A DNA stretch of 64,000 bases. It comes from Mesostigma viride (Eukaryota > Streptophyta > Mesostigmatophyceae > Mesostigmatales > Mesostigmataceae). Position numbers and translations under genes: made by a program. This document shows positions 45,601-54,566 of the stretch, one piece after another. Location of the stretch: NCBI GenBank assembly GCA_009746045.1, contig RPFO01000903.1, forward strand, positions 1-64,000, written 5' to 3'. Position 1 is the first letter of the stretch. Each line of letters opens with the position of its first letter. The notes beneath the pieces are model-generated. The model was given only the letters and a program-made list of their open reading frames with translations. It made no database searches and was not told the origin of the DNA.

Positions 45601-46711
45601 GTGCATTCAGCAACCGCAGATCGGTGGCCATGCGCATACCCGTCCATGCCCCGGTGATAGCGTCCTTCTTGGGCGCAACGACAACGGCAGCAGCATAGCT
45701 GGAGGAAGATTGCCTGATGATACCGGCATCCTCTAACTCCTTGCATTGCTCGGCTACAAAATCCAACTCGGCCTGACTCAGGCGATGCTGGCGTCGGAAC
45801 AAAGGAGTGTCAGTGTCCAATGGAACACGCATGGTCCCACCATTGAAACACCCCAGTTCATCACTTGTGAAAGCGAAGGCCCCCCTTGCAGTGCCTAGCC
45901 ACTTTAGCATGGCTGAGCGCTGCGCATCAGAAAGGTGTTCGCCAATAGCCCAGGGGTGCGTATCCGCGGGATCACCCACAGCTACCGCATGTGCCTCAAG
46001 ATGCGGCGCCCTAGCCGCATCGTCGTGGAACAAGGAAAAGGCTGCCACACCTGGTGTGACACCCACCGCCGGAGCCTCGCGTGCCGCACGGTGTATTACC
46101 CGATGCAGCGTGGGCTCGCCGGCCAGCACGGTGCTGGTCAGCAGGGCGGTCATGAGAATGATAGTCCACACCTGTCGCAGACGCCACCCCCATGCTGATG
46201 AAGTCCCCGTCGCTGCAGGGCGCTTCAGTTTGGCTGCGCGCGCCTCAACCTGCTGAGGCGGATTGGCTGGGGACGCCCCCCCAGACTGGCGCACGGCAAC
46301 CGATGCAAGCAGCACATACCCGACCTGCAACACCGACATAGCCTGGCCTATCAAAGACCAGCGCTCACTCTCGAGCACGCCCGGCAGCGCCGAGGCCCCG
46401 ACATGAAAACCCATGCTGGCCTCACGAAATTCTGCGGGTGGCTGCACCAACAGACCGGTGGTAGTGTCCCAAACGAGACCCTTACCCCGATCACGGTATG
46501 CTGTCGACCCTTGGTAACTGACCAGGGTCGGCAGTGCACACATGGGGCTCCCGACCCGGTTGACGCGTGCATACGGTGGGCGATCCTCGCTATCCACCTT
46601 CTGCGTGACTAGGTGGGAAGGCAATGCTACCTCCGCAGACACACTCGGATGCTGCCTTGCTACGGCCCCAAGACCGCCTGCACACCGGTCGCACACGCCA
46701 CGTTGGTCCAA
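42683..46711 (-). CDS. pol: Ty3 ORF2: Pol (methyltransferase C-part, RT, RNase H, integrase, PHD)
   Basis: A 1,342-residue frame. Residues 1-130 resemble the C-terminal part of a C5-methyltransferase (ALPTLVSYQGSTAYRDRG, EFREASMGFHVG). The RT spans about 300-500 with MPRVDDVLDKI, SSLDLRSGFHQI and the catalytic YIDD near 460. RNase H is at 600-700 (LYTDWSKVGLGAVLAQ, TDHQPLQWL). The integrase has an HHCC finger near 900-945 (HLGGNRT ... CVPC) and a catalytic core from HVDLCGPF through VVTDQGGEF to the glutamate in PQANGLAERL. A C4HC3 PHD finger closes the protein at 1272-1320 (CQVC, CDQCNCGWHMQC, WFCPVC). A chromodomain, common at this position in chromoviruses, is absent; the PHD finger may replace it as the chromatin-targeting module. 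The start overlaps ORF1 in the -1 frame, the arrangement Ty3/Gypsy elements use for frameshift expression. Confidence 0.92.
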   Translation of the reverse strand: MDQRGVCDRCAGGLGAVARQHPSVSAEVALPSHLVTQKVDSEDRPPYARVNRVGSPMCALPTLVSYQGSTAYRDRGKGLVWDTTTGLLVQPPAEFREASMGFHVGASALPGVLESERWSLIGQAMSVLQVGYVLLASVAVRQSGGASPANPPQQVEARAAKLKRPAATGTSSAWGWRLRQVWTIILMTALLTSTVLAGEPTLHRVIHRAAREAPAVGVTPGVAAFSLFHDDAARAPHLEAHAVAVGDPADTHPWAIGEHLSDAQRSAMLKWLGTARGAFAFTSDELGCFNGGTMRVPLDTDTPLFRRQHRLSQAELDFVAEQCKELEDAGIIRQSSSSYAAAVVVAPKKDAITGAWTGMRMATDLRLLNAHTPVDRYPMPRVDDVLDKISPHVKFVSSLDLRSGFHQIAVAPEDQRKLAFWGGGNLYEWVRMPFGHRNASAVFQRAMDKVLAGLPFAACYIDDVIVFSATFEEHLAHLEQVRLALEEHNMRLHPEKCKFAQRTLSFLGHQIVPGGRTPDAAKVESIAQAAVPTDVSGVRAYLGLAGYYRGYIENFSSKVKPLTELLKKGCVWAWGPAQQRAIETIKQELTSAPILRAPDYALPFVLYTDWSKVGLGAVLAQKDGDGREHVIAYASRSNNPAESRYSSYEGEALAVVWAIKHFRPYLFGRVFTLVTDHQPLQWLMTNTNLTGKLARWAMIIQEYHMTIVHRAGKDHVNADVLSRYAMPTTVDHTGARAMGAEGSSGSVVFVNAAGYAADDEEEAWWRSVEYSVADFGISDDPVRPSPFTPSKAVCAMEEGRSLSFDIDPSLQQLIAVQALLARSSLADCYTADIWLDGRVLEQVQGAVLTPTPVDWTPAQKATELNRVQHRAATYGWEDGVLYKLLGKRRVVVPPPDKRVAIVQAYHERYGHLGGNRTLSLVRTSYWWNNMRHTVAQVVASCVPCARTKANFSADHGAKELMSLPIKGLFYRWHVDLCGPFQESPDGNLYVMVCVESFSKWVELIPIADKHAATTAKHFADIITRFGAPAEVVTDQGGEFRGEFQELLDGCLIDHRRTSREHPQANGLAERLVQTVKQALRKWSLQVPESARWDRELAWIAMGYRMSPQESLATFSPYFLLFGRNPLLPTEAQVAHPEPMAFDNAQQFLVEVLARAETFKKVMPIAMNNLFIAQHRDSLRYAQRRGGAYMARQLRFRPGQYVFLRTQLKHTLDVEAGPTILRIVAIKPSGVAILEGADGSRTTDNLSNLSPCSLPNLVHDLQPHTSRRVKDAQCQVCHRVDQAESMLLCDQCNCGWHMQCLQPVVTSIPEGDWFCPVCTAAQFTSRSLTAVTAALVLVRSLSS

Positions 46712-49700
46712 TAGGCACGCAAACGATGCGTGAGCCCACCCAGCCCTGCGTTGTCACACACGATGGGCTCCCCCAGGAGTGCCACGATTGTAGCCCAGTC
46801 CTCCCGCACCGCCTGATGTGGGCTGTCACCCGCCACAACGTTCTCAAACAGATACGCAGGCGGATGGGGCTGACGCGACTGCAACAGTCCCACCACACGC
46901 AACAGTTCCCAGAACAGCGCGCTACGCGGATCGGCTAGCCCCCGCCCTTGCCCTGCCTGGCTCAGGCCCTGGCACTCCCAACCCGCAATTACCAAGTCGA
47001 TGGCATGATGCCTGCGCAACAACTGCTGCACCTGCACCTCACCGATGGCTCGGATATCTTGAGGACATTCCCCAAACGGGTCACGCCATGCTGATGGCGG
47101 AAACTGCGCGGGATACTCTCGCGACAACACGCCACAGTGACTGAAGTACACCTGACGCGCCTTGTGCGATGGCTCTACCGCGATGAGTTTACGGCACACG
47201 CCGCCTGCGGCCAAAAAGCCTGCAATGCCCCCTCCGATCCCCGCAAACAGTTCCAACACTACCGCACCCTTGGCAAAATCAGGGGCCTGCGGTAAGATTG
47301 CAGCAGAAAAATTACCTTGGGCCTCCGAGACACCCGGTTGCACCAAAGTGAGGCCATGGCTGGCCATCTGAGGAATGGTGATGACGGCTTCAGTCACCCG
47401 CTTGCGCATAGCCAGCTGCCGCGTGGACGTCACAGCATCCAGCGACCACTGCGTGCGCATCTTGGCAATGCTCGCCGTTGGCTGAGGCAGCACCGTCCGA
47501 TGCTTGTCCCACGCCGATGAGCCCGCCGCCCGTACCTCCACCATGCTGACCTCCACCACGCCCGCAGCCGCGGAAGGGTTGAGGCGTGCAGCCCCGGCTG
47601 AAGAACTGAAGCATGAGACCGGCACACTGGCCCGCTTCAGGCCAGCCCCATCCCAATCAGGGATGTAAGATGCCTCCTCCGCCCTATAGTCCACCTGAAC
47701 CATGGCGCGAGCAAGGACATCCACCCCGAGTAGTGCGGAATATCCACACTTGTTGACCACCAGCGCATACGCGGACACGGTGGTCATGCTAGAGGCGCGC
47801 AACGGATTGAAAATCACGTTGACTTTAACCGCCGTCATAGCGTACGGCTTACTAGCCGGACCCTGCCAACCTGACACAGACACGGGGCTTTCCACTAAGC
47901 CACCGTTCTCGTAGGTCAGGTTCAGCATGGTGGCCAAGTCTGTGCTGATGACTAGCGGCTGAGCACCGCTATCAAGCTTGACTGCGCCAACCAACGGACA
48001 TGTCACCATGTCGCTCCATACATCTCCACAGGCTCCAACTGCTTGGAACGCTATGGACGGCTCACCATTGGGGTATGGAACCACCGTGGGAACCTGGGGA
48101 ACTGCACTAGTGCGCTGCTGGCTACTTGTGCTGACCACTCCCGCTTGCACCACGGGCACTGCGGCTTCTACCGGCTGACGCCCGTAGGTGACGGACTCAG
48201 AATTGCGCAAGGTGCGCACATCATGCCCATCTGCGAACAACTGGATCTCGGACACAACCGACCCCAGCCACTCAACCCCCTTCTGCCCGAAGGTGTCGAC
48301 CACCTGCCGTGCTGAAAACATGGGTACGTCCACAATGAACGGCATTGGGTACACAGGCGCCAATCGCCTACGCTGCTCCAGCCCAGCAGGGTTCGCATGC
48401 TCAAAAGCAGATTGCACCCCAGCCAGCGGCATGGAAAAGGACGCGGGCAACTGCCCGGCAGGCAACATGGGTGCCTGCTGAAAAGAAAGCGGGCTGCGTG
48501 CCTGCTTGCCTTTGGTAGCCTCCGCAGCGTTGATCTCGACGTCACCCGGCATGGGCGCCCAGAATGGGTCCTCCCGGTACACCGTCGCGAATTGGTTGGG
48601 GGGCGCCGTCGCCTCCTCACCATGCTTGATGGCAGCCACCTGGGCTTCCATCGAGTCGGTCTTGCCCGCCATCTCGGCGAAGTGGACCGTCTTGATGCCC
48701 GCGGCTGGACACTTGTTCATCAGGTGCCACTTCGTGTCTGCCCCATGCGGCTTCGTGCAGCGGCTTGGACACTCGCGACTAAGGTGCCCATCCTTGTCGC
48801 AAAGGTAACATTTACCGCGTGACGGGGTGGGTGCGCCCAGCGCGCCTTGCACGCCCTGCGCCTCCTGAGTCCCATCCGATGACGGCGGACGACCGCCTCC
48901 GCCTCGACCACCACCGCGACCCCGACCACCGTAGCCACTGCCGCCGCCACCACGACTGACACCGCCACTGCCACCCTGACCGCCACCGCCGCTGCCACCC
49001 TGACCGCCACCGCCGCTGCCCCCGTGACCGGCGTTGCCACCACCCTGAGTGCCGACATATTCACCGCGCCCCGCACCAGGCAGCCGCTGGCCACCCTTGA
49101 CCGCGATGGCCTTCTCCATCTCAGCCATCTTCTTGCGCATCTCAGCCAGCTCAGACGAGATACCCTTCTCGCCTTCCGCACGCTTCCTGAGCAGCCGCTT
49201 GAATGCTGCACAGAGAGTCACCAAAGTCCACTCCCCACCGGGCGGCTCCGGAAGATCGATGGCCAGCAGGGGCACTGCACTCCGCCATAACCGGCAAGCC
49301 TTGGTCTGCGTATAATCAGGCACTTTGCCCGCAAACGCGAGAAGCCGGTCAAGGGAGAAAGCCGGATCCTCACCCTCGGCGACGGTGAACGCTCCATTCC
49401 ATTCCGCGATGGCCTTGACGTGCTCAACTGGGTACTCCAGCCGCAGTTGCTGCCACAGCTGCTCTGCCGGGTCGACATCGAAGATGATCGAGTCGAGATC
49501 CGGTGTGCCCATGTCCGTGAGCGCAAACCATATGTCCGTGCGATGACATCGGTCCACGAGCGCTCGGTAATGCTGGACCAAAACCTGGACCTTCTTCTTG
49601 GTCAGGTCATGGAAAAAAAGGTGAATAAAATCCATCACCATCTCATGGCGAAGAGGATACCCCGAGGCATAACGATAAGTGTTACAATGAGCTCGGAAGA

Positions 49701-50862
49701 GCTCATAGGCTTCCTCTAAAGTCGCACCCGTGCCTGCTGAGGTGAACTTCTCGCGAAGCTCCACCTTGGGCAGCGATGGCACACGAGTGGATTCGCCATG
49801 CACGCCGTACGGCATGCGGTGGGGTCGCTGGACGTCGTCGCCCTCACCCCATGGTATGCTGGCTACCTCCCGATCGACTTGGCCCCAGCCGAAGTCTGAC
49901 CGAGTGCCGCCAAGCCTGGGCCGCCCTGCGGTGCCACCCAACGGCGTTGCTGCCGCCGTCATGGGTGGCCGACCTGTGCTAAACAAGCCACCTGATGCTC
50001 CCCCCCTGGGGGCTGCACCATACCCGCCGCGCCACGATAACGTGCCTTGGTTGGGTGCCCGTAGGTTCCCCCCCAGCGTATAAGATGCGTCGGCAGTCGA
50101 CCGGGTGCCTACCCGACCGACGTTCGGCTGCAGCTCGTCATCCTGCGCCATTTCCCCGTCGCCCCGCCGTTGACCGCTTGGTCCGACGCGTGGCTGACTG
50201 GGCTCAACGTTGCGTAGTGGACCTGTCCCACTGCGCTCTTCGTCGAAGTGTCCGCGTTGGTCACGCAGCGCCTCATGTCGCCGCGCTTCCTCGGCAGCGG
50301 CCTCCTCGTCGGCAGCCTGCCTGGCCTCGGCGTCGCGTTGGGCCGCAGCTTGGCAGGCGCGTGCAGCTTCCGTGGTTGCCTCCGCCTGCCGCCGTTGCTC
50401 AGCGCGCTCCGTAGCACGCCTCGCTTCAGCCGTAGATTCCGCGCGCTCCAAAGCAAGTCGCACAGTTTCTTCAACAAGCGTCGCCTGTTGCGATAACTGC
50501 GTCGCTTGCTGAGCTCGGAGTGCCGCCAGCTCTGCCGCTTGCTCTTGCAGCAGGCGCAGCACTTGGGTAAGAGCACCACCGTCCCCTGCCGAAGAAAGGG
50601 AAGGCGCTCCATTACCTAACAAAGCGGTGTCCGCACTAGTGCCGAGACGACCGCTGGGCGGGTCAGTTGCTTGACCGCCCGTAGCTGCCGGCGCTGACCC
50701 ACCACTGCCTGATGCTGTGGGGTCAGTTCCTGACATGTTGATGGTGGTATCGACCCTGGAGAGCTCCTGCCCGTCGGTGTCGACGCCCGTGTTGGCACAG
50801 CCTGCGTGGCTTGCCAAAAACGCTGTGACCGACCTAGTGTGATATGACATAAACTGCCACAA
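46660..50862 (-). CDS. gag: Ty3 ORF1: Gag, protease and C5 DNA methyltransferase
   Basis: A 1,400-residue frame; a likely start is the ATG at 50736 (MSGTDPTASG). Residues 100-250 are a charged coiled coil, and the Gag core lies at about 370-560 (LEEAYELFRAHCNTY, AEWNGAF). A glycine-rich region and one CCHC zinc knuckle (CYLCDKDGHLSREC, near 685) follow. A retropepsin-like protease has LDSGAQ near 962 and ALLGVDVL. From about 1185 comes a C5-cytosine methyltransferase: motif I LELFAGIGGG, motif IV with the catalytic Cys in WECQGLSQAG, motif VI LFENV, and motif VIII-like THRLRAYW. Methyltransferases captured by retrotransposons have been reported in charophyte algae and dinoflagellates (de Mendoza and colleagues, 2018). 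The enzyme may methylate the element's own DNA copies; that is inference. Confidence 0.9.
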   Translation of the reverse strand: MWQFMSYHTRSVTAFLASHAGCANTGVDTDGQELSRVDTTINMSGTDPTASGSGGSAPAATGGQATDPPSGRLGTSADTALLGNGAPSLSSAGDGGALTQVLRLLQEQAAELAALRAQQATQLSQQATLVEETVRLALERAESTAEARRATERAEQRRQAEATTEAARACQAAAQRDAEARQAADEEAAAEEARRHEALRDQRGHFDEERSGTGPLRNVEPSQPRVGPSGQRRGDGEMAQDDELQPNVGRVGTRSTADASYTLGGNLRAPNQGTLSWRGGYGAAPRGGASGGLFSTGRPPMTAAATPLGGTAGRPRLGGTRSDFGWGQVDREVASIPWGEGDDVQRPHRMPYGVHGESTRVPSLPKVELREKFTSAGTGATLEEAYELFRAHCNTYRYASGYPLRHEMVMDFIHLFFHDLTKKKVQVLVQHYRALVDRCHRTDIWFALTDMGTPDLDSIIFDVDPAEQLWQQLRLEYPVEHVKAIAEWNGAFTVAEGEDPAFSLDRLLAFAGKVPDYTQTKACRLWRSAVPLLAIDLPEPPGGEWTLVTLCAAFKRLLRKRAEGEKGISSELAEMRKKMAEMEKAIAVKGGQRLPGAGRGEYVGTQGGGNAGHGGSGGGGQGGSGGGGQGGSGGVSRGGGGSGYGGRGRGGGRGGGGRPPSSDGTQEAQGVQGALGAPTPSRGKCYLCDKDGHLSRECPSRCTKPHGADTKWHLMNKCPAAGIKTVHFAEMAGKTDSMEAQVAAIKHGEEATAPPNQFATVYREDPFWAPMPGDVEINAAEATKGKQARSPLSFQQAPMLPAGQLPASFSMPLAGVQSAFEHANPAGLEQRRRLAPVYPMPFIVDVPMFSARQVVDTFGQKGVEWLGSVVSEIQLFADGHDVRTLRNSESVTYGRQPVEAAVPVVQAGVVSTSSQQRTSAVPQVPTVVPYPNGEPSIAFQAVGACGDVWSDMVTCPLVGAVKLDSGAQPLVISTDLATMLNLTYENGGLVESPVSVSGWQGPASKPYAMTAVKVNVIFNPLRASSMTTVSAYALVVNKCGYSALLGVDVLARAMVQVDYRAEEASYIPDWDGAGLKRASVPVSCFSSSAGAARLNPSAAAGVVEVSMVEVRAAGSSAWDKHRTVLPQPTASIAKMRTQWSLDAVTSTRQLAMRKRVTEAVITIPQMASHGLTLVQPGVSEAQGNFSAAILPQAPDFAKGAVVLELFAGIGGGIAGFLAAGGVCRKLIAVEPSHKARQVYFSHCGVLSREYPAQFPPSAWRDPFGECPQDIRAIGEVQVQQLLRRHHAIDLVIAGWECQGLSQAGQGRGLADPRSALFWELLRVVGLLQSRQPHPPAYLFENVVAGDSPHQAVREDWATIVALLGEPIVCDNAGLGGLTHRLRAYWTNVACATGVQAVLGP

Positions 50863-51011
50863 CCACTACCAAGTAGCAACGGTCTAATCTGAAAGACTTA
50901 ATGGTTGATCAGGCCACTATGTGTGCTAGTCTTCCCCAGAAAACTGCACACCGTCTCTCTTTGCTGAAATGAAAATGTTCCTTTGCAGATGGAGCTAGTC
51001 TCTTCGAGTAA
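50863..51011 (-). other. Ty3 leader between 5' LTR and gag
   Basis: About 150 bp of untranslated leader. A tRNA primer-binding site would be expected next to the LTR; on the minus strand the sequence there reads CTCGAAGAGACTAGCTCC, which I cannot match to a particular tRNA. Confidence 0.5.
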
Positions 51012-52264
51012 TGAAAAGAGGGCTCTCAGCCGAGGACAAGGAACTGTCCCTCGTGCCTGATGACCACCTTCTTGATCCCCTTGTGTACCGTCGCGTGCCG
51101 CGTTTGAATATCCTTGCTGGGGCGTTAGCTAGACGCTCCAACTACTCTAATTGCGACAATATGATGGTGCAAGAGGGTGCTTTTGCCTCCCCTGCTATAG
51201 AACAATGCTTTCACAACACACACTTTGCACAGTCTGATGATGAAGCCGCACATGCGGAATTTATTGAGAAAGTTAATACAATTACAACACGTTGATAGTC
51301 TCAATATCGATGCACTCCATGCTCACGAGCCCGCAGTTAGGCAGCGCTCCATGACATGCTACCGGCCTTGCTCCCAAGGAAAGGGAGAAACACGAAGGCC
51401 ACTAACGAGAGACTCGAAGAGACTACACGCTGCGTGAGAGTCCTCTTCGACTATGAACCAAACCATTCGTCATGCATGCCACACGCATGACACACGCCAC
51501 ACTTGTCAGTCCAGCCAGGAATGCCAAAACTATCTTGCTGCCTGAACCATGCAAATAGAAACCGCATTCCAGTTGCCGTCCTGGCTTTCTACCACACATG
51601 CCAACAAAAGCAGGAAGGCATCCCGACAAATCTAAATTGCTACCCTGTTGCCGATCTCATCTCCTAGAGGCTCCGGCATTTCTGTCCCTGGGAATGTCCG
51701 ACATTGAGTCACGTCCAGCAAGGTCGAAGCATAATATCCTTCAGACAATCTGCACGCTCACACCTTGCGTGTGAGTGGCCCAGCAAACATTGCGTCTAAT
51801 CGTTCCTTTCTAGAAGAAATCCCTTTGTAGGGCTGCCAGCGATTTCGCATTCATTCCAGCGATCTGGCTCCGCACCGCAAATTGTCCTTTTTCATTTTCT
51901 GTCCAGTCCTCATAACGTTGACCCGCTATTCTACACCACAAAGACACCTGGCCTGTCAATAGCCTCGGCGCTGTTGAAGTCCAGCAGTCCAGCTTCAGCT
52001 CCAGCTGTCCACTAACACGCGTATGATCCTCTCGACGCTGCGCACTTGTGCTGCCGTCCGCTCAAGTCAGTGCTGCGCGCCCAGCTGTGCCTGGCCCGGC
52101 GCGCATGCACGTACACTTTCGTCCGCTCTTATGCTGCAAGTGCTAGTGTCCCCCCCCGGTCACTAGCCTTTGTCGAAAATGCGTAGAAAACAAATTCCTT
52201 GCGCACGTCACCGGTCTTGTGCATAGTGGGCGCCGCCCGGATGACATAGCTCGCGTCCGTGACA
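51012..52264 (-). repeat. 5' LTR of the Ty3 element
   Basis: It pairs with 41264-42511. Differences seen by eye are a 4-bp ATGC insertion, one extra C in a C run and two substitutions. It abuts virus-like sequence at 52265. Confidence 0.92.
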
Positions 52265-52333
52265 TGTCTACGTTTGCAAAGTGGCGGAAGGATGTGACAG
52301 GATTTGAAGATGCTTGGAAGTAGTGGCAACCAT

Positions 52334-52882
52334 CTACATCTCGTCCGCGGGAAAATCGCCGTGGCTCGCTAAGTGCCAGGCCGCGTCCTGTTCGGGACCC
52401 TCGGGGATGGCGTTGATGGCTAGCTCCCGGAGCGAGGGGATGTATCTGCTCCGGCGGTGTGTGGAGGGGTCGGTCAGGAACCTTTCATCCTCGGCGGACC
52501 GCTCCGGTCTTCGCCACGTTAAGCTGCCCGCGTGCAGGTGCGACATCGCGTCGGTTTTGCCATCTAACGCGTCGGTAAATGTTGAGACGACCTTGGGATC
52601 TTTTTCGCTTCTCCCCAGAGGCACCTTTACAAAACGTTCCGCCCCCCCTCTACCTATGGCTTTGTTGTGGGCAAGTATGGACTTCTCGAACAAGTCGTAA
52701 GGGCTCTTGCGGAATGGAGAGAAATTGCTCGCCATTTCTGCGTAATTTTCGTCGAAATCCTTGCGGGTCGGTCTGGCCCGCATCGAATGCCTCCTCCGCC
52801 CGTGCACATAACACCTCTGCCCCCCTTTGACGCTCGTGTTCAGGCAGCGACGGTTCCCGCGAGTCTTAGCCGTGCACCTCAT
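52334..52882 (-). CDS. Small basic protein with N-terminal CTAKT zinc-type motif
   Basis: The likely start is the ATG at 52882, giving 182 residues. It opens MRCTAKTRGNRRCLNTSV and continues to CYVHGRRRHS, a C-x8-C-x8-C-x2-H pattern that probably binds zinc. Short C...C...C..H modules beginning with CTAKT or a similar string are frequent in large algal DNA viruses and their integrated copies; their function is unknown. The rest is charged and basic, with SPFRKSPYDLFEKSILAHNK and an acidic C-terminus. The open frame continues upstream of this ATG antisense to the reductase segment; I take that as a shadow. Confidence 0.55.
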   Translation of the reverse strand: MRCTAKTRGNRRCLNTSVKGGQRCYVHGRRRHSMRARPTRKDFDENYAEMASNFSPFRKSPYDLFEKSILAHNKAIGRGGAERFVKVPLGRSEKDPKVVSTFTDALDGKTDAMSHLHAGSLTWRRPERSAEDERFLTDPSTHRRSRYIPSLRELAINAIPEGPEQDAAWHLASHGDFPADEM

Positions 52883-52919
52883 GATGTACTGTTGGCCCCG
52901 ATATTTTTCTCGACCCCCG

Positions 52920-53315
52920 CAGAGCTCTGGCGATGTAAACGTATCCAAGGCTATGGTGGCTATCTCCGACATTTTGTCCCGGCGCGCGGACCAGCTCCTC
53001 ACCAAGATGGACATCCTCGACATCGTGAACCACCTCGGGACCATGTTGAGCAGTCGCCGGTCCGCGGAGATCGCACTCTTCGAGTACGGCGACGTCGAGT
53101 GGCGCGAGTTCGCCTCCGCTAAAAAAACTTGGTGGATCGCCCACGCCCACCGCCAGCAGTCCAACAACTCGCTGGTCTTCACCAAGGAGCCCACCCGCCA
53201 GCAGCTGGAGGAGATCTTCGCCATCATGCTCGACTCCGGCGGCTCCGAGCCCGGCATGTTCAACCTCGAGGCAGCCCGCCGCCGCGCCCCCTGGTGCAAA
53301 GGCTGCAATCCTTGC
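52920..53315 (+). pseudogene. Class II ribonucleotide reductase, first segment
   Basis: This segment carries conserved blocks of the adenosylcobalamin-dependent ribonucleoside-triphosphate reductase family: LSSRRSAEIALFEYGD, WREFASAKK, NNSLVF, SGGSEPGMFNLEAARRRAPW and CNPC. The enzyme reduces ribonucleotides to deoxyribonucleotides using vitamin B12 coenzyme. Only part of the protein is present here. The matching downstream part is at 54567-55547 beyond an inserted stretch. The gene looks broken, with at least two interruptions. Class I reductases are the rule in known giant viruses, so a class II enzyme is unusual; host origin (euglenids and some other protists have class II enzymes) cannot be excluded. 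Confidence 0.75.
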
Positions 53316-53373
53316 TGGTATCTGGAAAAAAACGCTCGCTCTTTTTTATTCTTTCCTACATATAATACGTGCA

Positions 53374-53871
53374 ATGCCGAGTAACGTGGAGATTTTACTG
53401 ATTTTTTCTCTGTTGCAAATACTCGTCTATGGCGTGTGGTGGGGAGGAGTCTTGTTAAAGGACGTCGGGAAACCGAGCACCGTAAAAGCCATGTTGGCTT
53501 CTGCGGGCTCTGCGCAAGGCTTGTTGGTACTGGCTTTTGTGGCCTTTTTAACGAGTATGTGGCTCAAGCCTAATATGAACCCTTTGTTCGGATATTCCTG
53601 GCTTAAGGTAATACTAGGTTTCCAAGGCGCTGCCGCCTTGTTGTGGTTGCTATGGGGCCTGTTGAAGAAGTTCGGGGTAAACCGCGGATTGGTGAAGCAA
53701 GACGTGACACGTTCCTTGCTAATGACCGCGGGGCTCGTGCAGGGCCTCTCGACCCTTTTCTTCGTTTTATTTATAGTGGACAGTATCCTTTGGCCTGGAC
53801 GAAGAAAGCTTGCCTGGAACGCGATGGTCCCACCCACTTTTAACATGGGATACGCCGCACAGGCTGCTTAA
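53374..53871 (+). CDS. Four-helix membrane protein, unknown function
   Basis: 165 residues starting MPSNVEILLIFSLLQILV. Four hydrophobic segments are visible at about 6-28, 41-63, 70-94 and 112-138, separated by short charged loops (LLKKFGVNRGLVKQD), ending in a soluble tail (PPTFNMGYAAQAA). The gene starts about 40 bp after the insertion edge, behind an AT-rich leader (TACATATAATACGTGCA) that could serve as a promoter. Base composition is less GC-rich than the neighbours. I recognise no family. Small multi-span membrane proteins are common in large DNA viruses, but the placement inside the reductase insertion makes the origin uncertain. Confidence 0.65.
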   Translation: MPSNVEILLIFSLLQILVYGVWWGGVLLKDVGKPSTVKAMLASAGSAQGLLVLAFVAFLTSMWLKPNMNPLFGYSWLKVILGFQGAAALLWLLWGLLKKFGVNRGLVKQDVTRSLLMTAGLVQGLSTLFFVLFIVDSILWPGRRKLAWNAMVPPTFNMGYAAQAA

Positions 53872-54532
53872 GGTCTCCTCCTCGAGTGCACCCCGCAACG
53901 TCCTCTCCCGTACGCGCACCGGTTGCGGCACGTCGTCCCACTCCGCGTCCGAACGCCGCACCGCTTTGAAACCGCTGCCTGCCTCGCCTCGTGTTGCCGT
54001 CTGGCCGTGTCCCATCTGTCGAGCCTGGCCGCGTGGTCGGCCAACAGAGTGTCGTTGTCGATGCGCTCTAGTCGCCCCTGTTGTGCGATGATATTGCGCA
54101 ATTCTTGTTCCTTCATTTGTTTCTGATCGAACAGGTCATCTTGTCGACGGATCAGTGGCCTTGATCTGGCTGCGGCCTCGCGAACCAGACCGTCCCATCT
54201 CTCTCTCTCCGCGGTGCCAGGCGGCGGGGGGGGGGTTGTGGTCTGTGGATCAATTGGAGTTGACCGTCCACTCGTGTCAATTCCTGGCCATTTTCGAAGA
54301 TCTCACGGGACACGCGTTGTTTATCTGCCACCTTTTCATCGATTTTTTTGCGTTTAATGCCCGCCAACCCATCCCCCACGGTTCTCCTGTCGAAGAACGG
54401 CGCCTCTCCTCTCTCCGCGATCACCTTCGCGATCTCTAGAGGCAGTTGAAGAGTGTCAAATTCATTCGCGCGTACGGAATGGTGGGCGCACCTGACCAAT
54501 CCCGCACCGGATCTCCTCCGCGGTCGGGGCAT
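53868..54532 (-). pseudogene. Coiled-coil protein with C-terminal cysteine motif
   Basis: Two overlapping minus-strand frames together look like one gene that is broken about once. The upstream part contains LPLEIAKVIAERGEAPFFD and a lysine-rich stretch (IKRKKIDEKVADKQRVSRE). The downstream part is helical and charged (MKEQELRNIIAQQGRLERID) and ends with CGVRTRSGTTCRNRC followed by CGVH, a C...C..C...C..H cluster resembling the CTAKT module at 52882. It converges with the membrane-protein gene, with a 4-bp end overlap. Function unknown. Confidence 0.45.
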
Positions 54533-54566
54533 TGTATACCACTTGCGCACTTTTTTTTTTCCGCGC

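Larger units (their letters stand above)
41264..52264 (-). mobile_element. Ty3/Gypsy LTR retrotransposon with DNA methyltransferase and PHD finger
   Basis: The element is 11 kb, has 1.25-kb LTRs with TG...CA ends, and two long overlapping coding frames on the minus strand. The domain order is Gag, zinc knuckle, protease, C5-methyltransferase, RT, RNase H, integrase, PHD. The LTRs differ by about two substitutions and two short indels, so insertion was recent. The copy looks whole. No matching target duplication is visible: the left flank is a copy of internal sequence, the right flank is virus-like DNA. Confidence 0.92.
53316..54566. other. Insertion splitting the reductase, carrying two genes
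   Basis: About 1.25 kb separates the two reductase segments. Its left half has lower GC than its surroundings. It contains a four-helix membrane protein gene on the plus strand and a coiled-coil gene on the minus strand. Its right edge ends in a run of ten Ts followed by CCGCGCAG, so an intron-type insertion is one alternative to a plain mobile insertion. No homing endonuclease or transposase is seen. Confidence 0.6.
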
